From Rhodococcus sp. IEGM 1379 (GTDB taxonomy: Bacteria; Actinomycetota; Actinomycetes; Mycobacteriales; Mycobacteriaceae), in NCBI RefSeq assembly GCF_030056815.1, contig NZ_JASHKR010000005.1:1-64000 (forward strand): a DNA stretch of 64,000 bases, read 5' to 3'. The notes beneath the pieces were generated by a model. The model did not search any database. It saw nothing but the letters and a program-made list of their open reading frames with translations, and was not told where the DNA came from. Shown one piece after another: positions 1-9,034 of the stretch (position 1 is its first letter; the number at the start of each line of letters is the position of its first letter). The position numbers and the translations under genes were made by a program.

Positions 1-72
1 GCCCCGTCGTCTAGCGGCCTAGGACGCCGCCCTCTCAAGGCGGTAGCGCGGGTTCGAATCCCGTCGGGGCTA
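1..72 (+). tRNA. tRNA-Glu (CTC anticodon), lacking its first base at the window edge
   Basis: The cloverleaf reads cleanly. The anticodon stem is CCGCC/GGCGG around the loop CTCTCAA, which gives anticodon CTC (Glu, codon GAG). The T-loop is TTCGAAT and the D-arm contains TCTAGCGGCCTAGGA. The 3' acceptor strand CGGGGCT at 65-71 pairs with GCCCCG at 1-6 only if one more base, outside the window, pairs with T71. The gene therefore begins one base before position 1. Base 72 is the discriminator A, and no CCA is encoded. Confidence 0.96.
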
Positions 73-78
73 CAAAAG

Positions 79-115
79 AAAGACCTTCCAATCATTGATT
101 GGAAGGTCTTTTCTT
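79..115 (+). terminator. Intrinsic terminator of tRNA-Glu
   Basis: A near-perfect inverted repeat, AAAGACCTTCCAATCA against its complement, is followed by TTTTCTTATT. It begins only seven bases after the tRNA and is the expected end of that transcript. Confidence 0.85.
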
Positions 116-137
116 ATTGATACTGAGATCGAGTGAA

Positions 138-175
138 AACAATCACCCCAGCCGAATTCGACTGGGGTGATTGTC
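138..175 (-). terminator. Intrinsic terminator of the minus-strand DUF5302/PPOX/IclR group
   Basis: CAATCACCCCAG at 140-151 pairs with CTGGGGTGATTG at 162-173. Read on the minus strand the hairpin is followed by TTTTCACTC. It lies downstream of the small DUF5302 gene and faces the tRNA terminator, so the two transcription units are insulated from each other. Confidence 0.75.
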
Positions 176-219
176 ATCTCATACGTGCTTGTTCACCTCA
201 GACGTATGGGGTGTGCGGC

Positions 220-417
220 TTATCCGCTCTTGCGGCGGAATTCGCGCTTGTGGTCAGCGGAGCCGTGAGTGTTGTGGACTTTGGACTGACCGTCACGATG
301 ATCGGCCGACGTCGCATTGCCGTGGTTCTTGCGATCGAGTGCTTCGCGGAACTTGCGCTTGTTGGCCTCCGCTGGTGTTTCGGACTCCGGCGGGGTGCTG
401 CTGTCCTGCTCGCTCAT
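220..417 (-). CDS. DUF5302 family small hydrophilic protein
   Basis: This is a 65-residue charged protein ending in HKREFRRKSG, with a KRKFREALDRKN segment near the N-terminus. The pattern matches the short actinobacterial DUF5302 family, which has no assigned function. I chose the ATG at 417 because AAGGAG sits seven bases upstream; a longer reading frame starts upstream but has no ribosome site. No membrane segment or signal peptide is visible. It lies 50 bp downstream of the PPOX gene and just before a terminator, so it is probably the last gene of that transcript. Its high content of Lys, Arg, His, Asp and Glu suggests a disordered or nucleic-acid-associated protein, but that is only inference. 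Confidence 0.8.
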   Translation of the reverse strand: MSEQDSSTPPESETPAEANKRKFREALDRKNHGNATSADHRDGQSKVHNTHGSADHKREFRRKSG

Positions 418-467
418 CTGTGTACTCCTTCGTTGCGGCCTGTTGGTGAAGCTTGGGGCCTTGATGG

Positions 468-977
468 TCAAGCTACGCCCTCATGGGCGGGAGCTGTAGA
501 CCCGGACAGCGGCATGGCCGGCATGGCGAGCTTGCGGTGATCCCACGACCGAGTGCGCGCGGGCACGAATCGCACTGCCACACGCTTGTGGAGCATGGCG
601 TCGACAGCGGGGCGGAGATCCTCGGAATAGGGTCCGGTGTATCGCTCCCAGACACTGACACCCACGGCAAAAAGCGCCTCGGGGTCGTCGACGATTTCTC
701 CGACCCCTTCCATCGAGACTCCGCGCAGGGTGTCGTAGGTGAGGCCGTCCTCGATCAGTATCGACATCCGCGAGTCGCGTCGAAGGTTTACAGCTTTCTG
801 GGACTTCGCTTTTGTCTCGAACCAGATTTCGCCGTCCACGATCGCGAACCACATCGCGATGAGGTGAGGCATGCCGTCTGCGCTCAGCGTGGCCATCGTT
901 GCGGTGCGGTTCTTTTCGACGAACTCCGAAATTTCGGAGCCGGTCATCGTGATCTGACTGCGCTGTTTCCCTGTCAT
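468..977 (-). CDS. PPOX-class flavin/F420-dependent oxidoreductase
   Basis: The 169-residue protein has the split-barrel fold signature of the pyridoxamine-5'-phosphate-oxidase-like family. It has an early NRTATMATLSADG strand pair, IAMWFAIVDGEIWFET, KSQKAVNLRRDSRMSILIEDG and a C-terminal RFVPARTRSWDHRKL. The last motif is typical of the F420-binding members. In M. tuberculosis the gene at this place (Rv2991) belongs to this family and is described as binding F420, so F420 is the likelier cofactor; the F420 gene fbiD lies 7 kb away. The substrate is unknown. Start 977 is an ATG; an in-frame ATG at 947 is an alternative. It is probably cotranscribed with the IclR gene upstream. Confidence 0.85.
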   Translation of the reverse strand: MTGKQRSQITMTGSEISEFVEKNRTATMATLSADGMPHLIAMWFAIVDGEIWFETKAKSQKAVNLRRDSRMSILIEDGLTYDTLRGVSMEGVGEIVDDPEALFAVGVSVWERYTGPYSEDLRPAVDAMLHKRVAVRFVPARTRSWDHRKLAMPAMPLSGSTAPAHEGVA

Positions 978-1063
978 GACGGCGGAGCTCTCCTCGATCG
1001 TGGTTGGGAGGTGCGGTTCTTGAAGTCCTTACTGTGGCACGGATTACATGATTACGTGTCCGA

Positions 1064-1765
1064 TTACAGGCGCTTGTGCAGCGCTTCTGCCGCTGCGAGA
1101 AGATCGGCTGCCCATCGTGCTCCCGGGCGTCGACCCATCCGGTCGATCGGTCCGGAAACCGAAATCGCCGCCACCACCGTGCCGGCCGAGTCCCGTACGG
1201 GCGCTGCCACGCTGGCGACTCCGGGTTCGCGTTCGGCTGCGCTCTGCGCCCAACCGCGCCGGCGGACTTCGAGAAGAACTCGCTCGCCGAAGGTTGCGTC
1301 GGCGAGAACAGTGCGCTGTGTCTGCGGATCTGCCCACGCGAGAAGGACCTTGGCGCCCGAGCCGGCATTCATCGGCAGTCGTGCGCCGACCAGGACGGTG
1401 TCACGCAGACCGGTCGGTGGTTCCATCGACGCGACGCAGACGCGCTGCGTACCTTCGCGTCGATACAGTTGGACACTCTCGCCGGTGATCTCGCGTAACC
1501 GGGGGAGGATGAGACCTGCAGCGGCAATTAGAGGATCATTGGCAGTGGCAGCCAATTCGGCGAGTCCGGGACCGGGGCACCACAGGCCGTCGGAATCACG
1601 GGCGAGGAGTCGATGGACTTCGAGGCCGACGGCGAGGCGGTGAGCCGTTGCCCTCGGTAGCCCTGTGCGCGCACAGAGTTCGGTGAGGCTGCACGGTTCT
1701 TCGGCTACTGCATGAAGCACGCCCATTGCTTTGTCCAGCACGCCGATGCCGCTATGCTGTCTCAT
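1064..1765 (-). CDS. IclR-family transcriptional regulator (NdgR/LtbR-like)
   Basis: The 233-residue protein has an N-terminal winged helix (about residues 6-65; LTELCARTGLPRATAHRLAVGL is the helix-turn-helix) and a C-terminal IclR effector domain with GSGAKVLLAW and APVRDSAGTVVAAISVSGP. It is divergent from leuC across 180 bp. This is the arrangement of NdgR in Streptomyces and LtbR in Corynebacterium, which control leuCD and other amino-acid genes. Regulation of leuCD by this protein is therefore the natural inference. I could not identify its operator with confidence in the intergenic region. The next gene downstream is the PPOX protein. Confidence 0.92.
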   Translation of the reverse strand: MRQHSGIGVLDKAMGVLHAVAEEPCSLTELCARTGLPRATAHRLAVGLEVHRLLARDSDGLWCPGPGLAELAATANDPLIAAAGLILPRLREITGESVQLYRREGTQRVCVASMEPPTGLRDTVLVGARLPMNAGSGAKVLLAWADPQTQRTVLADATFGERVLLEVRRRGWAQSAAEREPGVASVAAPVRDSAGTVVAAISVSGPIDRMGRRPGARWAADLLAAAEALHKRL

Positions 1766-1945
1766 AGGTCGATACCAGTTTCTCGCATAGTGGGATAGTA
1801 GCGCATGATCTCCTACAGGTCACCAGCTTCCACTTCCGGGGATTAATGCGCAGCATGAAAAGTGTTGGGCTGTCGGACTTATCTTCACGCGCGGCGGGCC
1901 AGCCCGTAGTTCGTCGACGCGAGGCTACGTACAGAGGTGGAAGAC

Positions 1946-3358
1946 ATGGCACAGAAAGCACGCACTCTCGCCGAGAAGGTGTGGGACGACCACGTTGTCG
2001 TGAAGGGCGAAGGTCAGAATCCAGACCTGATCTACATCGACCTTCACCTCGTCCATGAAGTGACGAGCCCGCAGGCATTCGACGGACTGAGATTGGCGGG
2101 ACGGAAGTTGCGTCGCCCCGATCTGACGATCGCGACCGAGGATCACAACGTCCCGACCATCGACATCGACAAGCCGATTGCCGATCCCGTCTCCAAGACT
2201 CAGGTCGATACGCTGCGCCGAAATTGTGAGGAATTCGGAGTTCGCTTGCACCGCATGGGCGATCTGGATCAGGGGATCGTGCATGTCGTCGGACCGCAGC
2301 TCGGTCTGACTCAGCCGGGAACGACTGTCGTCTGTGGTGACTCGCATACCTCGACCCACGGCGCTTTCGGTGCTCTGGCAATGGGAATCGGCACCAGCGA
2401 GGTCGAGCATGTGATGGCGACACAGACACTGTCGCTGCGCCCCTTCAAGACAATGGCGATCACCGTCGACGGTGAACTGCAGCCCGGTGTCACGAGCAAG
2501 GACCTGATCCTCGCCGTCATCGCCAAGATCGGCACCGGTGGCGGGCAGGGATATGTTCTGGAATACCGCGGCGAAGCGATCCGCACATTGTCGATGGAAT
2601 CGCGTATGACCATCTGCAACATGTCGATCGAGGCTGGTGCCCGCGCCGGCATGATCGCACCGGATGAGATTACCTACGAGTTCATCAAGGGTCGCCCGCA
2701 CGCGCCGACAGGCGCGGACTGGGATGCCGCAGTGGCGGCTTGGGAACAGTTGAAGACCGACGACGGAGCGGTATTCGACAACGAGGTTCGCATCGACGCG
2801 AGTTCACTGACACCGTTCGTCACGTGGGGAACCAACCCGGGACAGGGCGCACCGCTGGGTGATCGTGTGCCGAATCCGGAAGAGATCGTCGACGAGAACG
2901 AACGTCAGGCAGCCGAGAAGGCGCTTACCTACATGGGTCTCGACGCAGGAATGCCGTTGCGCGATATTTCCGTCGACACCGTTTTTGTCGGCTCGTGCAC
3001 CAACGGGCGAATCGAAGACCTGCGTGAGGTTGCGGGCGTTCTCGAGGGTCGCAGTGTGGCAGAAGGTGTTCGGATGCTGATCGTTCCCGGCTCCATGCGG
3101 GTCCGGGCGCAGGCCGAAAGTGAAGGCCTCGGAGACATCTTCGTAGCGGCGGGCGCGGAATGGCGTCAGGCGGGTTGCTCGATGTGCTTGGGCATGAACC
3201 CGGATCAGTTGGCGCCGGGGGAGCGTTCGGCATCGACCTCGAACCGGAATTTCGAAGGCCGACAAGGCAAAGGTGGCCGGACTCATCTGGTTTCACCACT
3301 CGTCGCAGCCGCCACCGCAGTCCGTGGAACTTTGTCGGCACCGTCCGATCTGGCCTGA
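1946..3358 (+). CDS. leuC: 3-isopropylmalate dehydratase, large subunit
   Basis: With LeuD this protein isomerises 2-isopropylmalate to 3-isopropylmalate in leucine synthesis, in the cytoplasm. The 470-residue protein shows the aconitase-family [4Fe-4S] ligands: Cys351 in GSCTNGR, and Cys411 and Cys414 in [11 protein letters not shown]. It also has [15 protein letters not shown] and MATQTL. The ATG at 1946 follows GAGGTGG with good spacing; an in-frame GTG at 1937 lies inside that ribosome site and is rejected. leuD starts 29 bp after the stop, so the pair is an operon, divergent from the IclR regulator. Confidence 0.98.
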   Translation: MAQKARTLAEKVWDDHVVVKGEGQNPDLIYIDLHLVHEVTSPQAFDGLRLAGRKLRRPDLTIATEDHNVPTIDIDKPIADPVSKTQVDTLRRNCEEFGVRLHRMGDLDQGIVHVVGPQLGLTQPGTTVVCGDSHTSTHGAFGALAMGIGTSEVEHVMATQTLSLRPFKTMAITVDGELQPGVTSKDLILAVIAKIGTGGGQGYVLEYRGEAIRTLSMESRMTICNMSIEAGARAGMIAPDEITYEFIKGRPHAPTGADWDAAVAAWEQLKTDDGAVFDNEVRIDASSLTPFVTWGTNPGQGAPLGDRVPNPEEIVDENERQAAEKALTYMGLDAGMPLRDISVDTVFVGSCTNGRIEDLREVAGVLEGRSVAEGVRMLIVPGSMRVRAQAESEGLGDIFVAAGAEWRQAGCSMCLGMNPDQLAPGERSASTSNRNFEGRQGKGGRTHLVSPLVAAATAVRGTLSAPSDLA

Positions 3359-3387
3359 CGTACCTACACACTCGAGGAGAATTTTCG

Positions 3388-3996
3388 ATGGAATCCTTTA
3401 CCACGCACAAGGGTATCGGCGTACCGATGCGACGCTCGAATGTCGATACCGACCAGATCATCCCCGCCGTTTACCTGAAACGGGTGACGCGCACCGGATT
3501 CGAGGACGGACTGTTCGCCGGATGGCGTAGCGATCCGAACTTCATCCTCAATGTCGCGCCTTACGACAAGGGCAGTGTCCTTGTGGCCGGACCCGATTTC
3601 GGAACGGGATCCTCGCGGGAGCATGCCGTTTGGGCGCTATCCGACTTCGGTTTTCGGGTCGTGATCGCTTCGCGCTTCGCAGATATTTTCCGCGGCAACG
3701 CCGGAAAAGCGGGTCTGCTGGCAGCACAGGTCGAGCAGAGTGACGTCGAATTGCTGTGGAAGTTGCTCGACGAGCAGCCCGGACTCGAATTGACTGTCGA
3801 TCTCGAAAATCGGACAGTGACAGCCGGAACGACGGTGGTGCCCTTTACGATTGACGACTACACACGGTGGCGTCTGCTCGAAGGACTCGACGACATCGGA
3901 CTGACATTGCGGCAGGTAGAAGCGATTTCCGAGTTCGAAAAGTCAAGGCCTTCATGGAAACCGACTACCCTCCCGGCCCAAATTTCGCAGGGCTGA
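3388..3996 (+). CDS. leuD: 3-isopropylmalate dehydratase, small subunit
   Basis: The swivelling small subunit (202 residues) that completes the LeuCD isomerase. It has the family start region [19 protein letters not shown] and the [13 protein letters not shown] motif that contacts substrate, followed by [15 protein letters not shown]. The ATG at 3388 is preceded by CGAGGAGAATTTTCG, a good ribosome site, which rules out the longer upstream extension overlapping leuC. It is cotranscribed with leuC. A 157-bp gap with its own promoter separates it from the HU gene. Confidence 0.97.
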   Translation: MESFTTHKGIGVPMRRSNVDTDQIIPAVYLKRVTRTGFEDGLFAGWRSDPNFILNVAPYDKGSVLVAGPDFGTGSSREHAVWALSDFGFRVVIASRFADIFRGNAGKAGLLAAQVEQSDVELLWKLLDEQPGLELTVDLENRTVTAGTTVVPFTIDDYTRWRLLEGLDDIGLTLRQVEAISEFEKSRPSWKPTTLPAQISQG

Positions 3997-4050
3997 ACGG
4001 AAATCGCCGATAGCGGCGAGAGAGAGAAATAGGTCACCATTTCGGGGTTA

Positions 4051-4080
4051 CGTTGATTGAGAATTGGCGTGGCACATAGA
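4051..4080 (+). promoter_or_regulatory. Candidate promoter of the HU gene
   Basis: TTGATT (4051-4056) and TAGACT (4075-4080) are 18 bp apart, about 74 bp before the HU start codon. A 7-bp stem, ACCGTAG (4101-4107) with CTACGGT (4121-4127), would lie in the 5' leader. The assignment rests on motif match only. Confidence 0.5.
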
Positions 4081-4153
4081 CTCTTGCCGTTATCAGGTTT
4101 ACCGTAGTTCTCAGTCGGTCCTACGGTGGACCATTATTTGCGGAGGAATTTCA

Positions 4154-4702
4154 ATGAACAAGGCAGAGCTCATCGATGTTCTGACTGAGAAGCTGGGTTC
4201 GGACAGGCGCACAGCAACCGATGCAGTGGAGCATGTCGTGGACACCATCGTCCGCGCCGTCCACCGTGGCGAGAGCGTGACGATCACCGGTTTCGGCGTC
4301 TTCGAACAGCGTCGTCGTGCGGCACGTGTCGCACGCAACCCGCGTACCGGCGAGACCGTCAAGGTCAAGCCGACGTCGGTTCCGGCTTTCCGTCCGGGTG
4401 CGCAGTTCAAGGCCGTTATCGCTGGCGGCCAGAAGCTTCCGGCCAGTGGCCCGGCAGTCAAGCGTGGCGTAGCCGCACCGGCTACCAAGGCAGCAGCCAA
4501 GAAGGCAGCAGCCAAGAAGGCAGCAGCCAAGAAGACGGTAGCCAAGAAGGCTCCGGCCAAGGTTGCAGCCAAGAAGACGGTTGCCGCTAAGGCTCCCGCC
4601 AAGAAGGCTCCGGCCAAGGTTGCAGCCAAGAAGGCTCCGGCCAAGGTTGCAGCCAAGAAGGCTCCCGCCAAGAAGGCTCCGGCCAAGCGCGCTTCCAAGT
4701 AG
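4154..4702 (+). CDS. hupB: HU-type nucleoid protein with long lysine-rich tail (HupB/MDP1)
   Basis: Residues 1-90 are a classical HU fold ([51 protein letters not shown]). They are followed by about 80 residues made of [10 protein letters not shown] and KVAAKKA repeats, the histone-H1-like tail typical of mycobacterial HupB. The protein compacts DNA, and in mycobacteria it also affects growth rate and iron-linked genes. The ATG at 4154 follows GGAGGAATTTCA. The tail is encoded by near-identical DNA units, so its length may vary between strains. A strong hairpin terminator follows. The gene order leuD-hupB-mutT1 matches mycobacteria. Confidence 0.97.
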   Translation: MNKAELIDVLTEKLGSDRRTATDAVEHVVDTIVRAVHRGESVTITGFGVFEQRRRAARVARNPRTGETVKVKPTSVPAFRPGAQFKAVIAGGQKLPASGPAVKRGVAAPATKAAAKKAAAKKAAAKKTVAKKAPAKVAAKKTVAAKAPAKKAPAKVAAKKAPAKVAAKKAPAKKAPAKRASK

Positions 4703-4731
4703 TCGCTTTCGGGTGAAATACCCGATGCAGT

Positions 4732-4781
4732 AAAAGAAGAGGCGCAGTCGCGATCGAAATCGCGACTGCGCCTCTTCTTTT
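4732..4781. terminator. Bidirectional intrinsic terminator between hupB and mutT1
   Basis: A perfect inverted repeat of more than 20 bp starts with AAAAGAAGAGGCGCAGTCGC and is closed by a short GAAA loop. It has A-run and T-run flanks on both strands. It serves the convergent HU and MutT1 transcripts. Confidence 0.9.
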
Positions 4782-4833
4782 GTATTCGACGTTTATGAAT
4801 TCGTCTGCCGGTCAATACTTTGCGTAACTACCT

Positions 4834-5760
4834 TTATGCGTTGGAGACCTTGGGGAGGGGGCTGTCCAGATGATCGGCTGCAACCAATTGGTCGCCGACG
4901 AAGGACAGCACCCAGGTGCTCGCTTTGCGGTTGCGTGCGGACGGCAGTGTTACACCGGCTGATTGGCTCCACCAAGCCATCAGATCCGGAATGACGCCTC
5001 CTTGGCTGCAGATGACCGGTGTGCCGCCTGCAGACGCAATCTCGAGGATTCGCGCCCGAGCGGCCGCTGTATCCGCCTCGTAACCCTCTTCGCTCAGAAG
5101 GGGTTCCGCCGTAACCTCGACTCCCAGCGCTTCGGCGAGTGGCAACACGGTATCGATGCATCGAGTTCGGTCGGCGGCATAGACGGAGTCGGCGCCGAAG
5201 ATCCGTAGCTGACTTGCCAACGCCGCGGCCTGTTCCTTGCCTGTGGCATCGAGAGGCCGGAGAGTGTCATCGCCGTTGTACCGCTTGCGACTTCCCGCCT
5301 TCGCATGACGTACCAGCAGGACCGTCCGGGTATCGGTCGGTACCGCGACGAAGCGGCGCAGGATCATCCGATCCATCGGATACGAGAGATGGTCCGGGAC
5401 TTCGTCGATGGGAAGCCAATGCAGTACGTCGACCTCGCTGTTCGCGCCGAACTCTCCGCCGACTGATTCAGCCGCCCAGTATTCGACTCGTTTCAGCTTG
5501 CGGTGCCCCGGAATCGGATAAGTGACACCGCCGAGATGACGACCGAGCCGAACACTCATCGACGTTTCTTCCTGAACTTCGCGGACTGCGGCTGTCAGGA
5601 AGGTCTCACCCGGATCGAGTTTTCCCTTGGGGAAAGACCAATCATCGTATTTGGGGCGATGAATGACTGCGATCTCGATCGACTGCGGATTATCGGGTGC
5701 CTTTCGCCATAACACTGCGCCGGCGGCAAAGATATTCGCTTTCACAGGTTTGTCAGTCAT
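4834..5760 (-). CDS. mutT1: Nudix hydrolase fused to histidine-phosphatase domain (MutT1 type)
   Basis: The 308-residue protein has two domains. An N-terminal Nudix domain carries the Nudix box at residues 46-68 (GKLDPGETF, then REVQEET). A C-terminal SixA-like histidine phosphatase has LLVRHAKAG with the RH pair at 151-152, and a later SQGG motif in place of the second catalytic His region. In mycobacteria this fusion (Rv2985) hydrolyses 8-oxo-guanine nucleotides and diadenosine polyphosphates, which keeps oxidised G out of nucleic acid. The ATG at 5760 lies 14 bp after the ppk1 stop, so the two genes are an operon. A longer frame reaches into ppk1 but has no support. Confidence 0.93.
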   Translation of the reverse strand: MTDKPVKANIFAAGAVLWRKAPDNPQSIEIAVIHRPKYDDWSFPKGKLDPGETFLTAAVREVQEETSMSVRLGRHLGGVTYPIPGHRKLKRVEYWAAESVGGEFGANSEVDVLHWLPIDEVPDHLSYPMDRMILRRFVAVPTDTRTVLLVRHAKAGSRKRYNGDDTLRPLDATGKEQAAALASQLRIFGADSVYAADRTRCIDTVLPLAEALGVEVTAEPLLSEEGYEADTAAARARILEIASAGGTPVICSQGGVIPDLMAWWSQSAGVTLPSARNRKASTWVLSFVGDQLVAADHLDSPLPKVSNA

Positions 5761-5774
5761 GGTGATCGCGACCG

Positions 5775-8051
5775 TCAGGATCCGCTGGAGGTACGACTTC
5801 GCATCAACGAATGTTGATGCTCGCGTACATCCTCGCCGTGTTCGGGAGACGCAACCCAACTTCCGTCGGGATGCAGTACCCAGCAGCGGGTGCGGGGGTC
5901 GAGCGAGGAATCGAAGACTTCGCTCAACTGCCTGGCCAACTTCGGATCCTTGACCTGAACCATGACCTCGACGCGCCGATCGAGGTTGCGATGCATCATG
6001 TCTGCGCTGCCGATCCAGAACTCGTCGGCGGCGCGGAAATGGAACATACGTGAATGCTCGAGGAATCGTCCGAGGATGGAACGGACTTCGATGTTGTCGC
6101 TGAGTCCAGGCACTCCCGGCTTGAGAGCGCAGATGCCGCGGACCACGATCTGAACCGGCACGCCGGCTTTGGAGGCGCGGTACAGTGCGTCGATAACCTG
6201 TTCGTCGACAAGCGCATTCGCCTTCATACGAATGGCTGCGTCACGCCCCGCGAGTTTGTGCGCGATTTCCGCTTCGATGCGTTCGATGATTCCGCGTCGC
6301 ACTCCATAGGGAGCAACCAGAAGGTTCCGGTAATCGGTCTTACGCGAGTAGCCGGTCAGGGAGTTGAAGAGGTCGGTGAGGTCGGCACCGACCTCCGGTG
6401 CGGCTGTGAACAATCCGACGTCCTCGTACAACCGCGCGGTCTTCGGATTGTAGTTTCCGGTACCGATGTGGCAGTAACGACGGATGGTGGAGCCTTCACG
6501 CCGGACCACGAGGCAAGTCTTGCAATGCGTCTTGAGTCCGACAAGTCCGTAGACGACATGCACTCCGGCTTGTTCGAGTTTGCGAGCCCACTTGATGTTG
6601 GCCTGCTCGTCGAAACGAGCCTTGATCTCGACGAGAGCGACAACTTGCTTGCCGGCTTCGGCGGCGTCGATGAGTGCGTTGACGATCGGTGAATCACCGG
6701 ATGTCCGGTAGAGGGTCTGTTTGATCGCGAGAACCTGCGGGTCGGCGGCAGCCTGCTCGATGAATCGCTGAACGCTGGTGGAAAACGAATCGTAAGGGTG
6801 GTGGACGAGAACGTCGCCGTCACGCAGTGTGGAGAACACGCTCTTCGGTGTTTCGCGTTCACCGAACGCGGGGTGCGTCGCCGGAACGAACGGTGCGTCT
6901 TTGAGCGCGGGTCGGTCGACGGCGTAAACCTGCCAGAGGCAAGACAAATCGAGCAGACCCGAAACTTCGATGACATCGGCCGGGTCGACATCGAGTTCGC
7001 GAAGCAACAATTCGAGCATGTGCTCGGTCATGTCGTCAGCCACTTCGAGTCGGACGGGAGATCCGAAACGACGGCGCGCGAGTTCACGCTCCAATGCTTG
7101 GAGGAGGTCCTCGTCGCGGTCCTCCTCGACTTCGAAGTCGGCGTTGCGCGTGATCCGGAAGGCGTGGTGCTCCACGATTTCCATTCCGGGGAACAAGACG
7201 TCGAGGTGCGCCGAGATCAGTTCTTCCATCGGAATGAACGAGTCGATCGTCGACGACGATGTCGTGCTCTTCACGCGAACGAAGCGGCCGACGTTGTCCG
7301 GCACCTTCACGCGGGCGAAATGCTCGCCGCCAGTGACGGAATCCTTCACGGTCACTGCGAGGTTGAGACTTAGGCCGCTGATGTAGGGGAACGGGTGCGC
7401 GTGATCAACGGCCAACGGCGTGAGCACGGGGAACACCTGTTCGGTGAAATGAACCGACAGTCGCTCGTGATCGTCCTCGCTGAGATCGGACCACCGGACG
7501 ATCGAGATTCCTTCTGCCGCTAGAGCCGGGCGGACGGATTCGAGAAAAACGTGCGCATGCTTGTCTGCGAGTTCCTGCGTCCGACGCGCGATCAATGCCA
7601 GTTGTTCGCGCGGTGAAAGTCCGTCAGCGGAACGGACGGACAGTCCGGTCTCGTCGCGGCGCTTGAGGCCGGCGACCCGAACCATGAAGAACTCGTCGAG
7701 GTTCGACGCGAAGATCGCCAGGAATTTTGCACGTTCCAGGAGGGGGAGCGACTCGTCGGCAGCCAAAGCAAGAACGCGGGCGTTGAAGTCGAGCCAACTC
7801 AGTTCACGATTGAGATAACGATCTTCGGGTAACCCGCCGAGGAGCTCGGCCGGAATTGCCTTGGTGGCGGCCGGCGGCGCGCTCGGAATGTGGGTGACTG
7901 AACCCGGAATCGGGGGTCGCACATGAACTGACGCAGCAGAAGGTTGATGCCGGTCCCCGGTTTCCGATGCGCCGGTGACAGTTCCGTCCGGGCTGCTGGT
8001 GCCTGTGTTGTTTGCGGACTTGCGGTGCTCGAGTGCTTCGCCGTTGCTCAC
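5775..8051 (-). CDS. ppk1: Polyphosphate kinase 1
   Basis: The 758-residue enzyme reversibly transfers the gamma-phosphate of ATP to polyphosphate. It shows the family entry motif [34 protein letters not shown], the autophosphorylated histidine region [16 protein letters not shown], and the second phospholipase-D-like motif [20 protein letters not shown] prefer the GTG at 8051 (VSNGEAL) because AGGGGA lies about 10 bases upstream and this matches the mycobacterial N-terminus. The frame extends to a TTG at 8087, which has no ribosome site. The gene sits between fbiD (52 bp upstream) and mutT1 (14 bp downstream). Confidence 0.96.
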   Translation of the reverse strand: MSNGEALEHRKSANNTGTSSPDGTVTGASETGDRHQPSAASVHVRPPIPGSVTHIPSAPPAATKAIPAELLGGLPEDRYLNRELSWLDFNARVLALAADESLPLLERAKFLAIFASNLDEFFMVRVAGLKRRDETGLSVRSADGLSPREQLALIARRTQELADKHAHVFLESVRPALAAEGISIVRWSDLSEDDHERLSVHFTEQVFPVLTPLAVDHAHPFPYISGLSLNLAVTVKDSVTGGEHFARVKVPDNVGRFVRVKSTTSSSTIDSFIPMEELISAHLDVLFPGMEIVEHHAFRITRNADFEVEEDRDEDLLQALERELARRRFGSPVRLEVADDMTEHMLELLLRELDVDPADVIEVSGLLDLSCLWQVYAVDRPALKDAPFVPATHPAFGERETPKSVFSTLRDGDVLVHHPYDSFSTSVQRFIEQAAADPQVLAIKQTLYRTSGDSPIVNALIDAAEAGKQVVALVEIKARFDEQANIKWARKLEQAGVHVVYGLVGLKTHCKTCLVVRREGSTIRRYCHIGTGNYNPKTARLYEDVGLFTAAPEVGADLTDLFNSLTGYSRKTDYRNLLVAPYGVRRGIIERIEAEIAHKLAGRDAAIRMKANALVDEQVIDALYRASKAGVPVQIVVRGICALKPGVPGLSDNIEVRSILGRFLEHSRMFHFRAADEFWIGSADMMHRNLDRRVEVMVQVKDPKLARQLSEVFDSSLDPRTRCWVLHPDGSWVASPEHGEDVREHQHSLMRSRTSSGS

Positions 8052-8080
8052 ACGTCGATCATCCCCTACAAGCGCGCGCT

Positions 8081-8094
8081 TCGACAATTGTCGA
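8081..8094. other. 14-bp perfect palindrome between fbiD and ppk1
   Basis: TCGACAATTGTCGA is an exact palindrome 30 bp upstream of the preferred ppk1 start. It could be an operator, but I cannot link it to a known regulator. Confidence 0.35.
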
Positions 8095-8103
8095 CAAAGA
8101 AAG

Positions 8104-8865
8104 TTACCGCGTGTTCGACGCAGTTCGGTTGAGCCGTTTCAGGGAAGCTCGTGTGGCCGGCCCGACGCCCAATGCGCGCACCGTTTCCAAGTCGGTCCCC
8201 GTATCGACATCCGTGCGAAGCCCCGGCCAGTCTCCGACGAGCCGGCGCGCACCGGAATCTGTATGCCCACGAGCGGATTCGGGTCCGAATCGTGGATCGA
8301 GAGGCAGATCGGGATCGCAAGAGAACAATGCCGCCGTACCGGTCCCGTGGTGATCGACGACTATCGACCGGCCACCGGTTCGGGCGTCGGTGAGGGCTTC
8401 GAAAAGTTCGCCGGGCTGCAGCGACGGGAGATCAGCTTGCAATACAACGAGATCCACCCGGCCGGACTCGGCGCGGATGTGGGTTGCCGCCGCGCTGAGT
8501 GCGGAATTGAGAGAGCTTTCCTTGCCCGACGCCTGACTTGTTCCGGGCGCTTCACTGCGCTGCGACGACGTCGGGTCGGCGTACACGTGAACGCCCGCTG
8601 CGTAGGCAAGTGCGGCAACCGTCGGATCCGGCGTCACAACAGTTACCCCGTCGATGGCGGCGACGTCGGAGACCGCGGCAAGAGTGTCGTGGAGCATCGC
8701 CAGCACCAGATCGGCACGTGCGTCGGCATCGAGTTCGGTGGCCAACCGGGACTTCGCAGATCGGAGGTCCTTGACCGCGACGATGGCATGCATGGGGCGA
8801 CGCCCTGACGGGACGGGTAGAGGCCGACTCTCCGATCTCGGCGTGCTCGGCTCTACTGTGCTCAT
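8104..8865 (-). CDS. fbiD: Phosphoenolpyruvate/2-phospholactate guanylyltransferase for F420 (FbiD/CofC)
   Basis: The 253-residue nucleotidyltransferase activates phosphoenolpyruvate (mycobacterial FbiD) or 2-phospholactate (archaeal CofC) with GTP as an early step of F420 biosynthesis. It has the family start [17 protein letters not shown], a central [16 protein letters not shown] with the metal-binding Asp region, [10 protein letters not shown], and [15 protein letters not shown]. The ATG at 8865 is chosen because it places the conserved domain about 24 residues in; the longer upstream frame overlaps the divergent gpsA region. It is followed by ppk1 and mutT1 on the same strand, as in mycobacteria. 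Confidence 0.92.
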   Translation of the reverse strand: MSTVEPSTPRSESRPLPVPSGRRPMHAIVAVKDLRSAKSRLATELDADARADLVLAMLHDTLAAVSDVAAIDGVTVVTPDPTVAALAYAAGVHVYADPTSSQRSEAPGTSQASGKESSLNSALSAAATHIRAESGRVDLVVLQADLPSLQPGELFEALTDARTGGRSIVVDHHGTGTAALFSCDPDLPLDPRFGPESARGHTDSGARRLVGDWPGLRTDVDTGTDLETVRALGVGPATRASLKRLNRTASNTR

Positions 8866-9034
8866 ACTGCGATCTTGCCAGTCGTCTCCCGGCGTGTCTG
8901 TCTCTACCTGCCGAGTCTGGGCGTCGACCGCCCTGACCGGGGGACTGGCGATAGTCTGTGCACACGATTTCTTTGCTGGTCGCAACACAACCGGCGTCTT
9001 GGCGAACGTCACGAGGGGTAGACGAGGTGACTGT

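Noticed and set aside
1766-1945. Possible leader peptide or attenuator before leuC
   Set aside because: I found no run of leucine codons and no terminator-antiterminator pair; control by the divergent IclR protein is simpler.
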